DNA of 25,595 nt from Streptomyces sp. MMG1533 (GTDB lineage: Bacteria; Actinomycetota; Actinomycetes; Streptomycetales; Streptomycetaceae): the NCBI RefSeq assembly GCF_001279775.1, contig NZ_LGDG01000294.1, forward strand, positions 1 through 25,595. Direction: 5' to 3'. Shown here piece by piece: positions 1 to 7,437 of the stretch. Both the position numbers and the translations under genes were made by a program. The notes beneath the pieces are model-generated. The model had not been told where the DNA came from. It saw only the letters and a list, made by a program, of their open reading frames with translations, and did no database searches. Position 1 is the stretch's first letter, and each line of letters begins with the position of its first letter.

Positions 1-66
1 GCGGTGCACGCCGCGCGAGTGCGGGGCGGAGGTGTTGCACGGTCGGACGGGCTGCAGGGGGAGGGC

Positions 67-1638
67 TCAGAGCGGGATGTTGCCGTGCCGCCGCTGCGGC
101 ATCGGCGCCCGCTTGCCCCGCAGCGCGCGCAGGGCGCGGCACACCTGGGCGCGGGTCTCGCGCGGGGCGATGACCGCGTCGACGTATCCGCGTTCGGCGG
201 CGAGATAGGGAGTGCCGTACGTGCTCTCGTACGTGGCGACGAGACGGGCGCGCAGCGCCTCGGGGTCGTCCGCGGCGGCGAGTTCACGCCGGTGCAGCAC
301 CTCCACCGCACCCTCCGCGCCCATGACGGCGATACGGGCGGTGGGCCAGGCGAGGTTCACGTCGGCGCCCAGATGCTTGGAGCCCATCACGGCGTACCCG
401 CCGCCGTACGCCTTGCGCACCACCACGGTCACCTTCGGAACGGACGCCTCGGCATAGGCGTACAACAGCTTGGCGCCCCGCCGGATGATCCCGCCCCGTT
501 CCTGCCGCACGCCGGAGAGATAGCCCGGCACATCGGCGAAGGTCAGCAGCGGGATGCCGAACGCGTCGCAGAACCGCACGAAGCGCGCGGCCTTCTCGGA
601 GGCGTCGATGTCGAGCACACCGGCCGCATGCAGCGGCTGGTTGGCGACCACCCCGACCGACCGTCCCTCGACCCGCGCCAGAGCACAGATGATGTTCGGC
701 GCGAACAGCTCCTGCACGTCGAGAAGCTCACCGTCGTCCACGACCGCCCGCAGGATGTCGCGCATGTCGTAGACCTGTCCGAGCCGGTCCGGGACGATCC
801 CGTCGAGCCGGTCCGCGGCGGGCGCGTTTCCCGGGGCGTAGTCCGGCGGCCGTTCGAGATTGTTCGCGGGCAGGTACGACAGCAGTTCCCGTACGGTCTC
901 CAGGGCGTCGCCCTCGTCGGCGGCGAGGAAGTGCGCGTTGCCGTTGACGGCGTTGCTGGCATGCGCGCCGCCCAGCTCCTCGGCGGTGGTGCGCTCGCCG
1001 GTCACGGCCTCGATGACGTCGGGCCCGGTGACGAACATGTGCGAGGCGCCGTCCACCATCACCGTGAAGTCGGTGATGGCCGGCGAGTACGCGGCCCCGC
1101 CCGCGCACGGCCCGAGCACGACCGAGATCTGCGGGATCACCCCGGACGCCTGCACATTGCGGCGCACCAGCTCGGCGTAGAGAGCGAGGGAGGCGACGCC
1201 CTCCTGGATACGGGCGCCTCCGGAGTCGTTGAGCCCGACGACCGGGCAGCCGGTCTTCAGCGCGAGGTCCATCAGGGCGACGGTCTTCTCACCGAAGGCC
1301 TCGCCCATGCTGCCGCCGAAGACGGTGGAGTCCTGGGCGAACACGCACACCGGACGGCCGTCGACCGTGCCGTGCCCGGTGACCACACCGTCCCCGTAAG
1401 GCCGAGGCCCTCCGCCCTCGGCGAAGCGGGCCCGGACGAACTGCCCGGTCTCGGTGAAGGACCCGGAGTCCAGCAGTCGCTCGATCCGTTCCCGGGCGCC
1501 GAACTCCCCACGTCTTCTCGGCCCGCCCGGTGCCGTCGCCGCCGACCGGCGGCGTTCCAGTTCGGCGACACGGTCGACGGTGCGGTCGGGTGGGCACGCT
1601 GCCTCCGCCGCCTCGGGTGTCGTCACCTCTGTCGTCAC
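67..1638 (-). CDS. Acyl-CoA carboxylase beta (carboxyltransferase) subunit
   Basis: Carboxyltransferase subunit of a biotin-dependent acyl-CoA carboxylase, which moves CO2 from biotin onto acetyl-, propionyl- or a larger acyl-CoA. From the GTG at 1638 it has 523 residues, normal for the PccB/AccB family. That start is chosen because GGAGG lies 5 nt upstream; an in-frame ATG at 1755 lacks such a site and would add 39 atypical residues. Visible family marks are GGARIQEG (about 140-147), GPCAGGAAYSPA (about 176-187), DVPGYLSG with GGIIRRGAKLLYAYAEA in the C-terminal half, and the terminal HGNIPL. The residue at about 416 (YAVMGSKHLGAD) falls where Streptomyces PccB has the substrate-selecting Asp; here it is Ala, so the substrate is uncertain. 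A small epsilon subunit often follows such genes, but too little sequence remains to the left to tell. Confidence 0.93.
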   Translation of the reverse strand: MTTEVTTPEAAEAACPPDRTVDRVAELERRRSAATAPGGPRRRGEFGARERIERLLDSGSFTETGQFVRARFAEGGGPRPYGDGVVTGHGTVDGRPVCVFAQDSTVFGGSMGEAFGEKTVALMDLALKTGCPVVGLNDSGGARIQEGVASLALYAELVRRNVQASGVIPQISVVLGPCAGGAAYSPAITDFTVMVDGASHMFVTGPDVIEAVTGERTTAEELGGAHASNAVNGNAHFLAADEGDALETVRELLSYLPANNLERPPDYAPGNAPAADRLDGIVPDRLGQVYDMRDILRAVVDDGELLDVQELFAPNIICALARVEGRSVGVVANQPLHAAGVLDIDASEKAARFVRFCDAFGIPLLTFADVPGYLSGVRQERGGIIRRGAKLLYAYAEASVPKVTVVVRKAYGGGYAVMGSKHLGADVNLAWPTARIAVMGAEGAVEVLHRRELAAADDPEALRARLVATYESTYGTPYLAAERGYVDAVIAPRETRAQVCRALRALRGKRAPMPQRRHGNIPL

Positions 1639-1740
1639 AGCCACCTCCGAAGTCGCCTTCGAATATGGCAGCGGCCAGGGGGAGGACCGGGCGGATCGGC
1701 GGTGCGTTTGCCTGAGGTGAGTGCCGGGCGGCGCCGGTTC

Positions 1741-1753
1741 GTCACGGCGTGAC
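1741..1753. promoter_or_regulatory. 13-bp palindrome upstream of the carboxylase gene, possible operator
   Basis: GTCACGGCGTGAC is a perfect inverted repeat about a central G, roughly 100 bp upstream of the carboxylase GTG. Its size and place fit a dimeric repressor site. No regulator is encoded beside it, so function is inference. Confidence 0.3.
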
Positions 1754-1961
1754 AAGCGGCCCTGCGTGGGGCGTCAGCGCCAGCCCACGGCACCCCCCTT
1801 GTCGCGCTGGTCCTGCCCGGAGCCCACCCGGGAACCTGCCTTTGCGGACATCACCGTCTCGGTCCCGGCTTCGCCGGTGCACCACGGGCTTCGCGGGGAT
1901 GTGCCGGGGCCTCACTCGGCCACGGCAACGCAGGGGACGGGGGAGAGGGGAACGCCGGTCG

Positions 1962-1990
1962 GGCCGCCACCCGGCGCAAGAGTGGCGGCC
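1962..1990 (-). terminator. Hairpin terminator of the small secreted protein gene
   Basis: GGCCGCCAC (1962-1970) pairs perfectly with GTGGCGGCC (1982-1990) around an 11-nt loop. It lies about 26 nt past the stop of the minus-strand gene ending at 2017. There is no U-tract, which is common for Streptomyces terminators. Confidence 0.6.
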
Positions 1991-2016
1991 TCGGCCGCTA
2001 TCGCGTCCGGCATGGG

Positions 2017-2517
2017 TCAGGCCATGCTTCCGGCCGGCCTGTTGCGGCGCGCCGCGTACAGACCGGTGCCGGCGACCGCGAGGACCGCCAGCCCGCCGGC
2101 GGTCACACCGGGCGAGGCAAGGGCGCCGCCTCCGGTGTGCATCCCGCCATGGGGCTTGTCGTGGTGACCCTTGGCGTGCGAGTCCTTGTAGGTCTCCGGG
2201 TCGTGCTTGGTGTTCTTGTACGCGTCCGTGCCGTTGTTGCCGTTCCGGTAGGTCTCCGGGTCGAACTTGGGGTCCCGTGCGGTGCTCCATTCATCGTCGC
2301 CCGCCGCGGTCAGCGCGCCGCCGCCGGTGTGCATGCCGCCGCGCGGCGCGTCGTGCTTGCCGTGCTTGTCGTGGTCCTTGCTGTAGGACGAGCTTTCGTG
2401 ACTGGACGAAGACTTCTCGTGGTCCCAGTCGCCCTCGGCCGCGTGAGCGCCGGGTACGGCGAGCCCGACGACGGCGGCAGCTCCCGCTGCCGCCAGGAGC
2501 ATGCGTGAAGAGCGCAT
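2017..2517 (-). CDS. Small secreted protein with GGMHTGGGAL repeats and C-terminal membrane anchor
   Basis: A 166-residue protein starting at ATG 2517 with GGAAGG seven nt upstream. Residues 1-27 form a signal peptide (positive RSSR, hydrophobic stretch, cleavage near AHA-A). The mature part is highly polar, rich in Ser, His, Lys and Asp. Two elements are each repeated: GGMHTGGGAL at 60-69 and 124-133, and DPETY at 86-90 and 106-110; the DNA under them is repeated too (2188-2203 and 2248-2263; 2123-2142 and 2315-2334). A hydrophobic segment at about 138-155 is followed by ARRNR and a short tail, so the protein should be anchored with its body outside the cell. There is no LPXTG motif. I do not recognise a function; the His-rich body could bind metal, but that is a guess. 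Confidence 0.85.
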   Translation of the reverse strand: MRSSRMLLAAAGAAAVVGLAVPGAHAAEGDWDHEKSSSSHESSSYSKDHDKHGKHDAPRGGMHTGGGALTAAGDDEWSTARDPKFDPETYRNGNNGTDAYKNTKHDPETYKDSHAKGHHDKPHGGMHTGGGALASPGVTAGGLAVLAVAGTGLYAARRNRPAGSMA

Positions 2518-2671
2518 TTGTCATCCTTCCGCCTCGGCCCGGGACAGCTGCCACTTCGTCAGCTGATGCGACCCGGCCTCGACGTGATCCACCGTCAGGC
2601 AGCCTCCGGGATCCCACCACTCCAGAGGCTCAGTCGGGCGAATGCCGCGGGCATGGACGCCGGTGACGGCC

Positions 2672-3598
2672 TCACCTCAGGATCGCCTCCCAGGTGTCGA
2701 CGGCGTAGTGGACGCCCATCCCGTTGCGCGCGTACAACTCGGGCGCCCCGGTGGCGTTGGCGGTGTCCACGCCGAGTCCCACGGCGTCCCGTCCCCGCAC
2801 GGCGAACGCGGCGAACGCGTGCCGCAGCAGGAACCCGCCCAGCCCTCGCCCCCGTGCCTCGCGCAGGACGCCGATGCTGCGGATCCAGCCCATGGCCTCG
2901 CGGTCGTCACGGGCGAGGAGGAACCCCACGTCCCCGAGGCCGTCGGTGCTGACGATCCACACCAGCGACCAGTCGAGCCCGTCGGCGTCGACGTCGTGCA
3001 GCCACTGGCGGTACTCGCGCGGCTGGAAGTCGAAGTGCTCGGCGAACCCGGCCTGGTACAGCTCATGGACGCGCGCCCGGTCCGCCTCGGCCTCACAGGA
3101 CCGCACCCGCACCCCGGCGGGCGCCTCGGGCGGGAGGTCCGCCACGGGACTGAGCGCCCGCCGCACCACGTGATACCGCCGTACGACCGTCCACCCCCGC
3201 GCGCGGAGCAGCCCGGTGTCCAGGGTGGGCGCCACGTTGAGATGCAGATGCACCACAGCCCGGTCGGCACCGTTCTCACGTGCCTTGTCCAGAGCCCTGG
3301 CCTCCATCGCGTCCAGAATCCGCTCCCCGGCCGGCTGGTGATCGGGCAGCACATAGTGGTCGGCGTCGATGCGTTCGCCCTTCGACTCGTCCCACAGCAG
3401 CCCGTACGCCACCAGCCGCTCCCCGTCGAAGGCCAGCCAGGAGTCACGGCCGAGATCGGTCTCCGGATGCTTGAGATCGGCTTCGACCGTGTGCAGATCG
3501 GTCTCGCCCCGGCCGATCTCGATCAGGTCGATGGCGTTGAGCAGATCGGCGATGACCGGGGCGTCGGCGAGCGACGCGGGACGCAGCAGGGAGGACAT
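2672..3598 (-). CDS. Tandem-GNAT N-acetyltransferase
   Basis: A 308-residue cytoplasmic protein with two GNAT-like halves. The N-terminal half (about 1-140) opens with LLRPASLADAPVIADLLNAID. The C-terminal half (about 150-305) holds the acetyl-CoA pyrophosphate-binding motif in GVLREARGRGLGGFLLRHAF, then GLGVDTANATGAPELYARNG, the usual final GNAT strand-helix. ATG 3598 is chosen because family similarity begins there; no strong ribosome site is seen, so translation may be leaderless. The frame is open to 3901, but that extension looks non-coding. The two-domain layout recalls mycothiol synthase (MshD), yet MshD has other conserved context and the acceptor here is unknown. Confidence 0.88.
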   Translation of the reverse strand: MSSLLRPASLADAPVIADLLNAIDLIEIGRGETDLHTVEADLKHPETDLGRDSWLAFDGERLVAYGLLWDESKGERIDADHYVLPDHQPAGERILDAMEARALDKARENGADRAVVHLHLNVAPTLDTGLLRARGWTVVRRYHVVRRALSPVADLPPEAPAGVRVRSCEAEADRARVHELYQAGFAEHFDFQPREYRQWLHDVDADGLDWSLVWIVSTDGLGDVGFLLARDDREAMGWIRSIGVLREARGRGLGGFLLRHAFAAFAVRGRDAVGLGVDTANATGAPELYARNGMGVHYAVDTWEAILR

Positions 3599-3678
3599 GG
3601 GGTCAGGGTCCGGGGGCGGAGTGGCCGCCGCAACGGTTTTTCGACGGAGCCGGTCTGACTGCCCAGCCGCTTCGTCCC

Positions 3679-3761
3679 ACCCGGCCGTGCGCGACAACCC
3701 GCTCGCCGCACTCGCCGCGGACTGTCTGGTCGAGGTCGAAGCCACCGCGATCACCGACTGA
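3679..3761 (+). pseudogene. Possible C-terminal remnant of a RidA/YjgF-family gene
   Basis: A short plus-strand frame ends in LAADCLVEVEATAITD and a TGA at 3759. Ending in a strand of the type LVEIEA(V/T)A is typical of RidA-family imine deaminases. Only about 25 codons look protein-like; upstream the frame has no RidA motif and no start, so this would be a leftover 3' end. The match is by eye and short. Confidence 0.35.
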
Positions 3762-3794
3762 ACCCCGGCGAGACGGTGCAGGTCCTCAAGACTC

Positions 3795-3825
3795 TTGACC
3801 TTGCCCAAAGGTGAAGGCCGACAGT
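3795..3825 (+). promoter_or_regulatory. Possible MerR-type promoter for the methyltransferase gene
   Basis: A -35-like TTGACC (3795-3800) is separated by 19 bp from a weak -10, GACAGT (3820-3825). Between them lies an imperfect dyad, CCTTnnCC-AAA-GGnnAAGG (3799-3817). A long 19-bp spacer with a dyad centred in it is the classic layout of promoters activated by MerR-family proteins. No MerR gene is in the window. The ATG it would serve is at 3900. Confidence 0.35.
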
Positions 3826-3899
3826 GGCTGTGCCGACCGAGTCGACCGAGTCGAGAGTCCGAGCGCGCTTGGCCCCGGCCCCTGATGAGAGGAGCCTGC

Positions 3900-4580
3900 A
3901 TGGAGGACGACGCTCTCCTGGCCGAGCAGTTGGCTTACTACCGGGCGGGCGCGGCCGAATACGACCGGCCCTATGCAGAGTACGAAGACCTGCAGGAATT
4001 GCTGGCGGCCGTCGACGACCTCCCGATTGCCGGGGATGTGCTGGAGTTGGCCTGCGGAACCGGCCAGTGGACCCCTCTGCTCGCCGCGCGGGCAGATTCG
4101 GTGACGGCTGTCGACGCGGCAACCGAGGTGCTGGCCCTCGCCCGCGCGCGCACCGCATCCGCCACCGTCCGGTTCGTTGTCGCCGACCTGTTCGAGTGGC
4201 AGCCGCCACGACGCTACGACACCGTGTTCTTCGCCTTCTGGCTCTCCCACGTTCCCCCGGCGCGGCTGCCCGACTTCTGGAACACCGTCGCCGCCGCGCT
4301 CGCTCCGGGCGGCAAAGCGATCTTCGTCGACGACGGCCCCGACGCAGCCGCATACGAGGAAGTCCTCACGAACCAGCCGGCCCCGGCGGCACTGCGCCGA
4401 CTCGATGACGGCAGTCAGTACCGCATCGTGAAGGTGTTCCACGATGCCCACACCCTCACGGACGACCTCACGGTGCTGGGGTGGTCGGTCCGCATCCGGC
4501 CCATGGGCGGGAACTTCATCGGCATCGCAGAACCGCCGACCACACCTGGATCCGAAGCCGCGATCACCGCGCCCCGGTGA
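3900..4580 (+). CDS. Class I SAM-dependent methyltransferase
   Basis: A 226-residue cytoplasmic methyltransferase. Motif I is VLELACGTG (about 47-55), followed by the acidic motif II in TAVDAA (about 69-74), a motif-III-like FVVADLFEW, and YDTVFFAFWLSHVP then LAPGGKAIFVDDG as motifs IV to VI. ATG 3900 is chosen because AGAGGAG stands just upstream; the longer frame back to 3795 overlaps the promoter-like element. It converges with the carbonic anhydrase gene. Nothing in the sequence or neighbours shows the methyl acceptor; small molecules are usual for this short Methyltransf_11/25-like type. Confidence 0.88.
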   Translation: MEDDALLAEQLAYYRAGAAEYDRPYAEYEDLQELLAAVDDLPIAGDVLELACGTGQWTPLLAARADSVTAVDAATEVLALARARTASATVRFVVADLFEWQPPRRYDTVFFAFWLSHVPPARLPDFWNTVAAALAPGGKAIFVDDGPDAAAYEEVLTNQPAPAALRRLDDGSQYRIVKVFHDAHTLTDDLTVLGWSVRIRPMGGNFIGIAEPPTTPGSEAAITAPR

Positions 4581-4634
4581 CCTGATGAATTCCGTGCTCC
4601 CACCCCCGAGCCGTGTCACCGCCCCAGCGATGAA

Positions 4635-4662
4635 GGCGCGCGGACCGTCAGGCCCGCGCGCC
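4635..4662. terminator. Bidirectional hairpin between convergent genes
   Basis: GGCGCGCGG (4635-4643) and CCGCGCGCC (4654-4662) form a 9-bp stem with a 10-nt loop. It sits 54 nt past the methyltransferase stop and 12 nt past the carbonic anhydrase stop, so it can serve both genes. Confidence 0.65.
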
Positions 4663-4674
4663 GGCGTGGGGTGG

Positions 4675-5472
4675 TCAGGCGATGTGGCGGACGAGCTGGT
4701 TGGTCAGCTCGTAGCGGGCGCCGACGACGGCCAGTTGACCGGCGCTGACCCTCGCGGCGAGATCCGGCTCGGCGGCGAGCCGCGCGCGGACGGCCCGGAT
4801 GTTGGCGTCGATGGTCGAGTCGACGCGGGCGTCGCCTTCCTTGGTGCGGTCGATGTTCGGTGCTATCTGGTCGGCCAGATACTGGATATGGGCGGGCAGC
4901 TCCTCGCCGGAGGTGTCCGCCTCGACGGCGGCGCGCACGGCACCGCACGACTGATGGCCCAGCACCAGGACCAGCGGTATCTGCAGTTCGAGGACGCCGA
5001 ACGCGACGCTGCCGAGCACGGCCTCGTCCAGGACTTCCCCGGCGGTGCGCACGGTGAGCAGATCGCCGAGGCCCTGGTCGAAGACGAGCTCCGGCGGTAC
5101 CCGCGAGTCGACGCACCCGAGGATGACGGCGAAGGGTTGCTGACCCGACGTCAGACTCTGTCGGACGGCGGGCGATTCGTCCGGGTGCTTCTCCCGGTAG
5201 GTGCGCCAGCGCAGGTTGCCCGCCGCCAGTTCCCGCAGGGCTTCTTCGGGAGTGCCGGGCCGACGGCTCGTGCCGGAGCTCACGGCGGAGGCGGGGCTCA
5301 CGGCGGAGGCGGGGGCCGCGCCCAGGGTGACGCCGGCCCCGAGGGCCGCGGCCCCGGTCAGCCCGGCGCGCAGGAAGCCGCGGCGGGCGGGGCGGGACGC
5401 GGCAAAGCGTGCGCGGGCGGAGGGGGTCGGCTGGAGACCTGAGGGTCTGAGGGGGGTGTCTTCAGATTTCAC
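4675..5472 (-). CDS. Tat-exported beta-class carbonic anhydrase
   Basis: Interconverts CO2 and bicarbonate. The 265-residue product has the beta-class zinc ligands: CVDSR (Cys120 with the Asp122/Arg124 dyad) and GHQSC (His173, Cys176). Residues 28-57 form a twin-arginine signal, ARRGFLRAG followed by an Ala/Gly-rich stretch and cleavage near ASA, so the folded zinc enzyme should be exported. An 18-bp direct duplication (5278-5295 and 5296-5313) repeats six residues (PASAVS-like) right after the signal. The start is GTG 5472; no Shine-Dalgarno site is visible and a TACGTT hexamer lies 7 nt upstream, as in leaderless genes. A further inverted pair, CGGACA/TGTCCG (5472-5491), overlaps this start. 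Confidence 0.92.
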   Translation of the reverse strand: MKSEDTPLRPSGLQPTPSARARFAASRPARRGFLRAGLTGAAALGAGVTLGAAPASAVSPASAVSSGTSRRPGTPEEALRELAAGNLRWRTYREKHPDESPAVRQSLTSGQQPFAVILGCVDSRVPPELVFDQGLGDLLTVRTAGEVLDEAVLGSVAFGVLELQIPLVLVLGHQSCGAVRAAVEADTSGEELPAHIQYLADQIAPNIDRTKEGDARVDSTIDANIRAVRARLAAEPDLAARVSAGQLAVVGARYELTNQLVRHIA

Positions 5473-5696
5473 GGACAGGAACGTATGTCCGAGTCGCGGC
5501 TTGATCCTTCGCGTTACCCAACCATGGCCGGGCGCGGGGAAGTCATCAGCGGATGTTGGCCTGCTTTTGGTAACAGCGAGCGCTTTCTTTGACCTTCCGG
5601 GAAATCGACGGCGCTGCTACCGCCGGTAACACTCTGCTGTCTCAGCAGCCCCACTCTCAACTCCCGTACCCCCGCACCTCTTCGGGAAGGCAGCCC

Positions 5697-6112
5697 ATGC
5701 AGATGCCGTGCCACAGCCCCGGCGATGACTCCGCCTCCCCGGTGGGCATCAGCCGCCGCCGTGCCCTGACGGCGGCGGGCGGCGGGCGGCGTGCTGGCGG
5801 GCGCCGCCCTCGCGTCGCAGGCCACACCGGTCTTCGCCGCGAGTTCGTCCTACGACGCGGACGCGATAGTCGTCGGCCACGGGCTCGCCGGACTGGTCGC
5901 CACCGCGGAGCTGGCGGCGGCGGGACGCAAGGTGCTGCTGCTGGACCAGGAACCGGAGGCGAGCCTGGGCGGCCAGGCGTTCTGGTCCTTCGGCGGCCTG
6001 TTCCTCGTCGACTCGGACGAGCAGCGGCTGATGGGCATTAAGGACTCCCACGACCTGGCGTGGCAGGACTGGCTGGGCACGGCAGGCTTCGACCGGGGCA
6101 TCGACGACCCGT
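5697..6112 (+). pseudogene. 5' fragment of a Tat-exported FAD-binding dehydrogenase
   Basis: The piece starts with ATG 5697 behind GGAAGG and encodes a Tat signal, GISRRRALTAAGGG. Within a GGC-rich tract at about 5771-5790 the frame shifts and continues as VLAGAALASQATPVFAAS, then the FAD-binding core: YDADAIVVGHGLAGLVATAELAA with GxGxxG-like nucleotide binding, VLLLDQE, and GGQAFWSFGGLFLVDS, which is typical of the FAD_binding_2 (KstD-like) dehydrogenases. Resemblance ends near GFDRGIDDP at about 6110. Intact members run to 500 or more residues, so most of the catalytic region is missing. The joined sequence after 6113 belongs to another family. Confidence 0.8.
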
Positions 6113-7050
6113 CGGGTGGTTCGACTTCGGCGTCTACAGCCAGGTCCTGCTGTCCGGCCTGACCGAACTCGGCGAGCGCGCGCGGGCCGAGGGCTCACCC
6201 TCTTCCTGGAGCCCTCAACCGGTACGAGGACCACATGGTCAACCATCTCGACCAGGCCGCCGACCTGATCCGCGCAACTGGCATCGACTCTGCAACGCGT
6301 CGACCCCGCAGCGCCCGACGCCTACCACCGCGCCGACCTCGACCACGGCAACCCCGCCGACCGGCCCACCGACCTGGACTACGGCCGCTACGTCCGGCCG
6401 GCGGCCGACTACCGCGACGCCGACTACTCCGACCACAACGCACGGCACCGCTTCGCGGTGGAGGACCCCTGCTTCAACGCCCTGCTGATCGTCAGCGAGT
6501 TGGCGCTCGCCGAGATGGCCGGCGAGCTGGACAGTGCTAGCGCACCGCACACGGCACGCGCCGCCCGGCTCGCCCGGCGTCTCGTCCTCCGCCTGTGGGA
6601 CGACACGTCCGGCCTCTTCCGCGTCCGCGACCTCGCCACCCACCCCCTCGTCGACGAACGCAGCGTCACCGGCCTCGTCCCGCTCGCCGTACCCCACCTG
6701 TCGCGGGACATCGTCAGACGCCTGCACGGGACACTCGACGGCCCCCACTTCAAGGCACCGGCCACGCACCTGATCCCCGGCTACGACCTCACCGGCCCCG
6801 CCTTCGACCCCCACCGTTACTGGCGCGGCCCGGCCTGCGTCGACACGGCCTGACTGATCCACCGGGGACTGCGCACCCACGGCCTGACGCGGAGGCCGAA
6901 CGCCTCCGACAGGAAGCCGTGTCGCAGGCGGGCCGCTCCGACTTCGCAGAGTACGTCGACCCCACCACCGGCGGCGCCCGCGGAGCCCGCCGCTTCTCCT
7001 GGACCGCGGCCCTCACCCTCGACCTGCTGTGCACCCAAGCTGTGCGCTGA
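6113..7050 (+). pseudogene. 3' fragment of a GH63/MGH1-like glycoside hydrolase
   Basis: Pieces in different frames add up to the C-terminal half of an (alpha/alpha)6-barrel glycosidase. WFDFGVYSQVLL starts near 6120; ALNRYEDHMVNHLDQAADLI follows in another frame; after a shift near 6290 comes DYSDHNARHRFAVEDPCFNALL. At 6851-6853 a TGA stands where the family pattern RGPxWVNTxWLIxRGLRxHG calls for Trp. Downstream, LIHRGLRTHGL continues, then a one-base loss near 6885 moves the frame to EAERLRQEAVSQAG and FSWTAALTLDLL, ending at 7048-7050. With at least three breaks and no N-terminus it cannot make an active enzyme. Family assignment is by motif memory; substrate unknown. Confidence 0.75.
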
Positions 7051-7143
7051 ATTTGAGACAACCTGACCGGAGAAAAGGTGCAGACCTATTCCCGGCGGCG
7101 CCCTTTCCGCAGGCCGTGCGGTACCGAGCGGTGATGCCGAAGC

Positions 7144-7160
7144 GCCTGAATGAGTCAGGC
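7144..7160. repeat. Small inverted repeat in the symporter upstream region
   Basis: GCCTGA (7144-7149) and TCAGGC (7155-7160) flank ATGAG, about 25 bp upstream of the proposed -35 at 7185. It could be an operator or a weak terminator for the decayed gene to the left. Confidence 0.25.
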
Positions 7161-7184
7161 CCGGAAAACGAATCTCCCGGCCGG

Positions 7185-7214
7185 TTGATAGTTCAATGGG
7201 AGCGCTGCAACAAT
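7185..7214 (+). promoter_or_regulatory. Candidate promoter for the DUF485-symporter operon
   Basis: TTGATA (7185-7190), 18 bp, then AACAAT (7209-7214) gives a fair sigma-70-type promoter, predicting a start near 7221 and a leader of about 215 nt. Within that leader, AATTCG (7288-7293) and CGAATT (7301-7306) form an AT-rich inverted repeat. The rest of 7051-7437 shows no gene I can support. Confidence 0.35.
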
Positions 7215-7437
7215 CCCCACTCCCGGCCCCGTCGTCACCCACCGACGTAAAGGCCGGTCGCCGAACAAGGCCCCGCAATCCGCCGGAAATTCGAATCACA
7301 CGAATTCCAGATTCACGAACCCCCCACACAGTCCGCACAGTGCATGACTCCGGTGCGCCTCCGCGCGCCTGCGAGCGGGATGGTCGACTGCTCGAAAGAG
7401 TCGGGTGCGCGGCGAGAAGCAGCAAAGAAGGTGCATC

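Larger units (their letters stand above)
1639..2016. other. Intergenic region between carboxylase and repeat-protein genes
   Basis: About 380 bp with no convincing gene. It must hold the carboxylase promoter (minus strand) and the 3' flank of the small secreted protein gene. The only structures I see are the palindrome at 1741-1753 and the hairpin at 1962-1990. Long open frames here are expected from high GC and show no family resemblance. Confidence 0.5.

Noticed and set aside
1..66. Start of a small epsilon subunit after the carboxylase beta gene on the minus strand.
   Set aside because: Only a GTG without ribosome site and about a dozen codons are available; no recognisable sequence.
7180..7305. 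tRNA-like elements: TAGTTCAATGGGAGC resembles a D-arm and ATTCGAATC a T-loop.
   Set aside because: No anticodon stem, acceptor pairing or T-stem can be formed and the spacing is too long; better read as a promoter region.
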